Origin: an uncultured Verrucomicrobiota bacterium
Lineage (GTDB): Bacteria; Verrucomicrobiota; Kiritimatiellia; RFP12; UBA1067
Assembly (NCBI GenBank): GCA_946631535.1
Contig: CAMPAF010000142.1
Span: 1-7,479, forward strand
DNA length: 7,479 bases
Direction of reading: 5' to 3'
How positions within the stretch are numbered: position 1 is the stretch's first letter; every line of letters starts with the position of its first letter. A model generated the notes under the pieces. It ran no database searches. It was not told the DNA's origin and saw nothing but the letters and a program-made list of their open reading frames with translations. Shown in pieces: positions 4,178 to 7,479 of the stretch. Made by a program: the position numbers and the translations under genes.

Positions 4178-6349
4178 ATGCCTCTCTCCATCGACCAGTA
4201 CACGAACTGGGCCGCGTTCAACGCGAACACCGAGGTCGCCCTCAAGAAGGATTCGGCCGCGCCCAGCCTCGAGCAGGCCTCCAACCAGGTCGGGACACTC
4301 GCGCGCTTCTTCGGCACGGAATCCGCCAAGAGCGTCCGCACGGACGTGATGGCGGACTTCACGCGCGCCCTCAGCATGAAGTACGGTGTCTCGCTTGCGG
4401 AAGAGGCGCTCTCCTCCGCCGGCCTCACTCCGACGTCGAAGCTAGACGGGAAGACCATCGCCAGCGTCATCAACTACGCACGCACCCATAGCTCCCAAGC
4501 GGTCGAATCGCTCATGAGGCAAGACGACATAAAGCTCATGTCGGGATCCGTCTCTCGGGCGCAAATCGACACCTACAGCAGCAAGGTGACCAAGAACTAT
4601 TTGGAGACGCGCAGGCTTGTGCTCGACTTGCTTAGCGAAACGCCGGTCGACGACACTTCCTTGGCCGACTTCAAACAGCGCTGCGACGACCTCACACGGC
4701 GACTGTTCCCGACCGCGAACCCCTGTATCCCTCACACCGACCCTGCCGCAATAAAGCTCCAGCAAGACGCTACTGCACTTACCCAAGCAATCATGAACAA
4801 GAAGGCCGAAGTCGAAGCAATGACAAGTGGCCAGCCTCTCAGCACCGGCAATGTCCATACATTCAAGGCCGTATGGGCCGTCGGCGCATTGAGGGCGTTG
4901 TCCATGATCAAGGAGGACTTCCCGTTCGAGGTTCAGGATGCGGTCAACAAAGTCGGGGAGATGATCCTGCCAGAAGACGACCCACACACACACTTCAACA
5001 GCTTCGTCGACACCTTGCCCCTCGAAAAAGACATGCACAAGCCTCTCGCCAAGATATTGATGGCCAAGATTGCGGAGCAGCTTCCGGCGGGCACGTCCAT
5101 CCCTTTAAAGGAGGATGTCCTGGCCAAGTATATCTTCAGCGGCTACCGCGATGTGCTCAATCGCGGCAGCTGGGACGTCATCTCCAAACCGATCACCGTT
5201 TCGGTCGGCGGCGCGCCAATGACTCTCACCAGCAAGATCGTCCCCGGAGTCCACATCGGCGCGCAATCGGACGACGCTACCGGTCCGATCGGCGAAACTT
5301 ACGAGACCGACGTGAAAGGCTACATGTGCCACAGCGCGCACACGGATCACGCCGTGAATCTCGCCGTCTCGTCGATATCAGTACCCGACAAGACCACTGG
5401 GCAGCCAAAGCTCGCGTTCCAGGGAATCCGGCACGGCGTCCATTGCGCGTGGGAGATATCCGATCCCAAGGAGCGCGCCGCCGCAAACGTCAAGCGCGCG
5501 GAAGAAGCCGTGATCGCGGCGTTCCTCGCCGACCCGGCGAACGCGCAGAAGGTCCGTAACGGAGAAACCCTGAACATGACTTCCGTCTCGCTGCTCACGC
5601 CAGACGTCGCGCGCCACATAAAGCCCGGCAGGAGCTCGGACGAGCGCCTCATGCTGCGCGAGCAGAAGGCCGCATGGGATACCGTTTCGAAGAACGGCGT
5701 CACGTTCACGCACAACGGCGAGACCTTCCACATCAAGCCCAGGGTGTTCACATTGAACTTTGGCGTCAACGCTGGCGCCGTGAAGTTCGGCTCGATCGCT
5801 CCCAACCTGGCAGGCGGCTGGGGAATGTCCGACGACATGAACTACCAGGCGGTGTACAAGCAAATGAAACCACTGGTCCAGCAATTCGTCAACGATCCAA
5901 ACATCCCGAGCGACAAGCGGAAAACGGTGATGAAGCTCTTCAACCAGTGCATGGGCGTGATGTCAAGGTTTGGCGAACATTCGGACAGCCATGACGCCTA
6001 CAAGGTGGCCGCACGACTCGCCGTAATGACGCACCTGATGGGCTGGACTCCGTGCTGGAACTGCAAGAGCGGCAAGGACCGCACAGGCCAGTTGGACGTG
6101 GAGTGCAAATTCCTCGCAACCCTCATCGCGCGCGGAGAGGACATCCCCGAGCCCGGCGCGAAGCTCACCACGGGACAGAGGAATCTCTTCCGAGCTGTCG
6201 CCTTCGAGGGAGGCAACTTCGAGATGCAGAAACTCAACACCGGCATCGGAGGGTTCAAGACGAGCGGAGTCGCCTCAATTATCGAACGCCTCGGCGGAAA
6301 GATATTCCGCAATTTCCACAAGGGCGGCTCGGAATTTGTCAACGTCTGA
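4178..6349 (+). CDS. SopB/IpgD-like inositol-phosphate phosphatase, probable type III effector
   Basis: This is a 723-residue protein whose C-terminal ~400 residues follow Salmonella SopB (SigD) and Shigella IpgD, effectors injected into host cells that dephosphorylate phosphoinositides and inositol polyphosphates. Matches in order: S-W-D-V-I at 331-335 (SopB P-W-Q-T-I), a G-Y-M-C-H-S/H-A-V-N-L block, G-I-R-H-G-V at 416-421 (identical in SopB), N-F-G-V-N at 527-531 (SopB N-V-G-V-N), A-Y-K-V-A-A-R-L-A-V, the catalytic P-loop W-N-C-K-S-G-K-D-R-T-G with nucleophile C629 and R635 (CX5R), and G-N-F-E-M-Q-K-L-N-T-G from 679 with K694 at the position of the functionally important lysine in SopB's synaptojanin-like segment. 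The N-terminus has no signal peptide or membrane helix and is rich in Ser/Thr/Asn/Gln, as expected for a type III signal. Residues 1-325 are mostly helical-looking, longer than SopB's ~180-residue N-terminal domain, and unrecognised. It differs from SopB in that N-E-L-A after motif 1 is N-A-G-A. GC3 is about 81% in a 63-codon sample, below mutS. Confidence 0.93.
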   Translation: MPLSIDQYTNWAAFNANTEVALKKDSAAPSLEQASNQVGTLARFFGTESAKSVRTDVMADFTRALSMKYGVSLAEEALSSAGLTPTSKLDGKTIASVINYARTHSSQAVESLMRQDDIKLMSGSVSRAQIDTYSSKVTKNYLETRRLVLDLLSETPVDDTSLADFKQRCDDLTRRLFPTANPCIPHTDPAAIKLQQDATALTQAIMNKKAEVEAMTSGQPLSTGNVHTFKAVWAVGALRALSMIKEDFPFEVQDAVNKVGEMILPEDDPHTHFNSFVDTLPLEKDMHKPLAKILMAKIAEQLPAGTSIPLKEDVLAKYIFSGYRDVLNRGSWDVISKPITVSVGGAPMTLTSKIVPGVHIGAQSDDATGPIGETYETDVKGYMCHSAHTDHAVNLAVSSISVPDKTTGQPKLAFQGIRHGVHCAWEISDPKERAAANVKRAEEAVIAAFLADPANAQKVRNGETLNMTSVSLLTPDVARHIKPGRSSDERLMLREQKAAWDTVSKNGVTFTHNGETFHIKPRVFTLNFGVNAGAVKFGSIAPNLAGGWGMSDDMNYQAVYKQMKPLVQQFVNDPNIPSDKRKTVMKLFNQCMGVMSRFGEHSDSHDAYKVAARLAVMTHLMGWTPCWNCKSGKDRTGQLDVECKFLATLIARGEDIPEPGAKLTTGQRNLFRAVAFEGGNFEMQKLNTGIGGFKTSGVASIIERLGGKIFRNFHKGGSEFVNV

Positions 6350-6356
6350 CCGCGGC

Positions 6357-7479
6357 CTACGGCTCTGACACGGTCGCGCGTCCGCGGATGATGTTTTCGC
6401 CGGCGTGCAGGGGACGTGACGTACCCTTCCACACAAACGTGCCGGGCAGTCCCTCCGGTAACGTAACCGTACCGGACGGGGCATTACCCTCGAAACGCAG
6501 GGCAAGCACGACCATCCCCTTCGACGTAGGCATGTGCGCGGAAATGCGCTTCAGCCCACCAGGTTGCGGCGCGATGCGCACAGACGCAAACCCGTCCGCC
6601 GCGGGCTTGATGCCGGCCACGCCCGTCAGCAGGTGGTAGATCGGATGCGAACCCCACGCATGGCAGTCGCTGCGCGCGCGCGCGCCCGGCGCCTCGAGCG
6701 GAGTCTTGAGTCCCGTCTTCACGTAGTCCCGCCAAAGGTCGAGCCGCTTGAGGAAACGATCGGTGTGGCCATATTTCACGTACACGTCGAACAGGTAGTG
6801 CGAGAAGTAGACGGTCGTGCGGGCGAGGTCCGGACTCGTCAGCAGTCCGTTCAGCGCGCGCGCCGCGCGGTCGGACGGCAGAACGTCCGCCAACAACGCC
6901 AGGCACTGCGCGTGCTCGCTGAACCGGTCGTGGGCCGCCGTGTCGGCGACCATCCCGCGCCGGTCGTCCCAGAACTTCGCGAGGGCGGCGACCGCCAGCG
7001 CCTTCTTCCGCGCGCGCCAGTAGTCGGCCATCATCTTGTCGCCCGCCAGCTCCTCCACGCGGATCGCGCTGTCGAGCGCGTACACGCAGAGCAGGTTGTT
7101 CACCGCGCTCAGGCCGAGACGCCCGTCCGGCGCGTTCCCGAAGAAATCCCAGCCCTCCACCCAGTCCTGGAAGCTCCACCCCGGCAGGTTCTCCAGCAGT
7201 CCCTCTTCGTTGGTGTAGTTTAGGAGCAGGTGAAGCGTGTGGCGCATGCCGGGCAGACGCGCCTTCAGGAAATCCTTCCCGCCGTTCCAGAGCGCGTAGT
7301 CGCCCAGCATCGCCACCCAGCACATCGAATACGTCGAGGAATCCTGCACGAGGTAGCACGGACTGTTCATCGGCACCAGGCCGTTGTCGCGGCGCGCGTA
7401 GTCGAAGTGGCCGATGCCGAACCTCGTGAGGCGCGCGTCGCCGCTCAGCGCATCCGCGATCAGCATCACCACGCGCGTG
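6357..7479 (-). CDS. Alpha-L-rhamnosidase-like (GH78-type) glycoside hydrolase, 5' end outside the window
   Basis: The frame is open from the right edge to TAG at 6359-6357, giving the last 373 residues; the GTG at 7472 is internal and no ribosome site precedes it. The visible part has the (alpha/alpha)6 six-hairpin look: repeated helix pairs, Q-D-S-S-T-Y-S near its start, the aromatic/acidic segment F-Q-D-W-V-E-G-W-D-F-F-G, and L-S-A-V-N-N-L-L-C-V-Y-A-L-D. It then has R-S-D-C-H-A-W-G-S-H-P-I-Y (about 6635-6675), followed by G-I-K-P-A-A-D-G-F-A-S-V-R-I-A-P, the usual junction into the C-terminal beta-sandwich of GH78 alpha-L-rhamnosidases. Such enzymes release terminal rhamnose from plant or microbial glycans. 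I cannot assign the catalytic acid with confidence, and another six-hairpin family is possible. Any signal peptide lies outside the window. It is convergent with the effector gene, with 7 bp between stop codons. Confidence 0.8.
   Translation of the reverse strand, partial: TRVVMLIADALSGDARLTRFGIGHFDYARRDNGLVPMNSPCYLVQDSSTYSMCWVAMLGDYALWNGGKDFLKARLPGMRHTLHLLLNYTNEEGLLENLPGWSFQDWVEGWDFFGNAPDGRLGLSAVNNLLCVYALDSAIRVEELAGDKMMADYWRARKKALAVAALAKFWDDRRGMVADTAAHDRFSEHAQCLALLADVLPSDRAARALNGLLTSPDLARTTVYFSHYLFDVYVKYGHTDRFLKRLDLWRDYVKTGLKTPLEAPGARARSDCHAWGSHPIYHLLTGVAGIKPAADGFASVRIAPQPGGLKRISAHMPTSKGMVVLALRFEGNAPSGTVTLPEGLPGTFVWKGTSRPLHAGENIIRGRATVSEP

Noticed and set aside
6062..6088. Reading C-K-S-G-K-D-R-T-G as a generic tyrosine or dual-specificity phosphatase loop
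   Set aside because: The flanking blocks G-I-R-H-G-V, N-F-G-V-N and G-N-x-E-x-Q-x-x-N-T-G are specific to the SopB/IpgD family, so the narrower assignment holds.
6672..6685. 14-bp alternating GC run as a Z-DNA or slippage element
   Set aside because: It encodes Ala/Arg residues in frame in a GC-rich gene and is short enough to arise from codon use alone.
6534..7223. 229-codon plus-strand open frame in the rhamnosidase region
   Set aside because: It is an Arg/Val-rich shadow of the minus-strand glycosidase, with no recognisable motifs.

Overview
The window is a compact, GC-rich bacterial chromosome segment. Left to right it holds a partial tRNA-Thr(UGU) on the minus strand, a secreted alkaline-phosphatase-superfamily hydrolase, mutS, a CesT/SigE-like type III secretion chaperone, a large SopB/IpgD-like inositol-phosphate phosphatase effector, and on the minus strand the 3' part of an alpha-L-rhamnosidase-like glycoside hydrolase. 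Shine-Dalgarno sites are clear. The third codon position is almost always G or C in the housekeeping genes. MutS style, an exported phosphatase/phosphodiesterase-like enzyme and a plant-glycan glycosidase next to a type III effector would fit a host- or gut-associated member of the PVC group (Kiritimatiellae/Verrucomicrobiota-like). That placement is inference from gene content and recalled sequence style, not a phylogeny.

Left part (1-3582): the tRNA-Thr and the hydrolase gene are divergent, with facing sigma70-like promoters that appear to share one -35 hexamer (91-96). The hydrolase and mutS are 4 bp apart and probably co-transcribed. MutS is complete, with the mismatch-reading F-x-E motif, Walker A and B, and a C-terminal beta-clamp-binding peptide. 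It carries a short Gly-rich insertion encoded by a 7-bp tandem repeat.

Central part (3583-6349): a 92-bp leader with overlapping inverted repeats precedes a two-gene unit, a 161-residue CesT-family chaperone followed 17 bp later by a 723-residue protein. The second protein has the full C-terminal signature set of the Salmonella SopB / Shigella IpgD family: G-I-R-H-G-V, N-F-G-V-N, the catalytic C-K-S-G-K-D-R-T-G, and the C-terminal G-N-x-E-x-Q-x-x-N-T-G block with its downstream lysine. Chaperone plus cognate effector is the arrangement of sigE-sopB and ipgE-ipgD, although there the order can differ. The N-terminal ~325 residues are much longer than in SopB and I do not recognise them. Hand-counted codon samples show a lower GC3 in this pair (about 72% and 81%) than in mutS (about 95%), consistent with later acquisition or relaxed codon selection. 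This pair is the most interesting content of the window: it implies a type III secretion system elsewhere in the genome and manipulation of eukaryotic phosphoinositides by a lineage where this has not, to my knowledge, been characterised.

Right part (6350-7479): the effector gene converges on the glycosidase gene with only 7 bp between stop codons. The glycosidase runs off the right edge. No insertion sequence, CRISPR array, origin or type III apparatus gene is visible.
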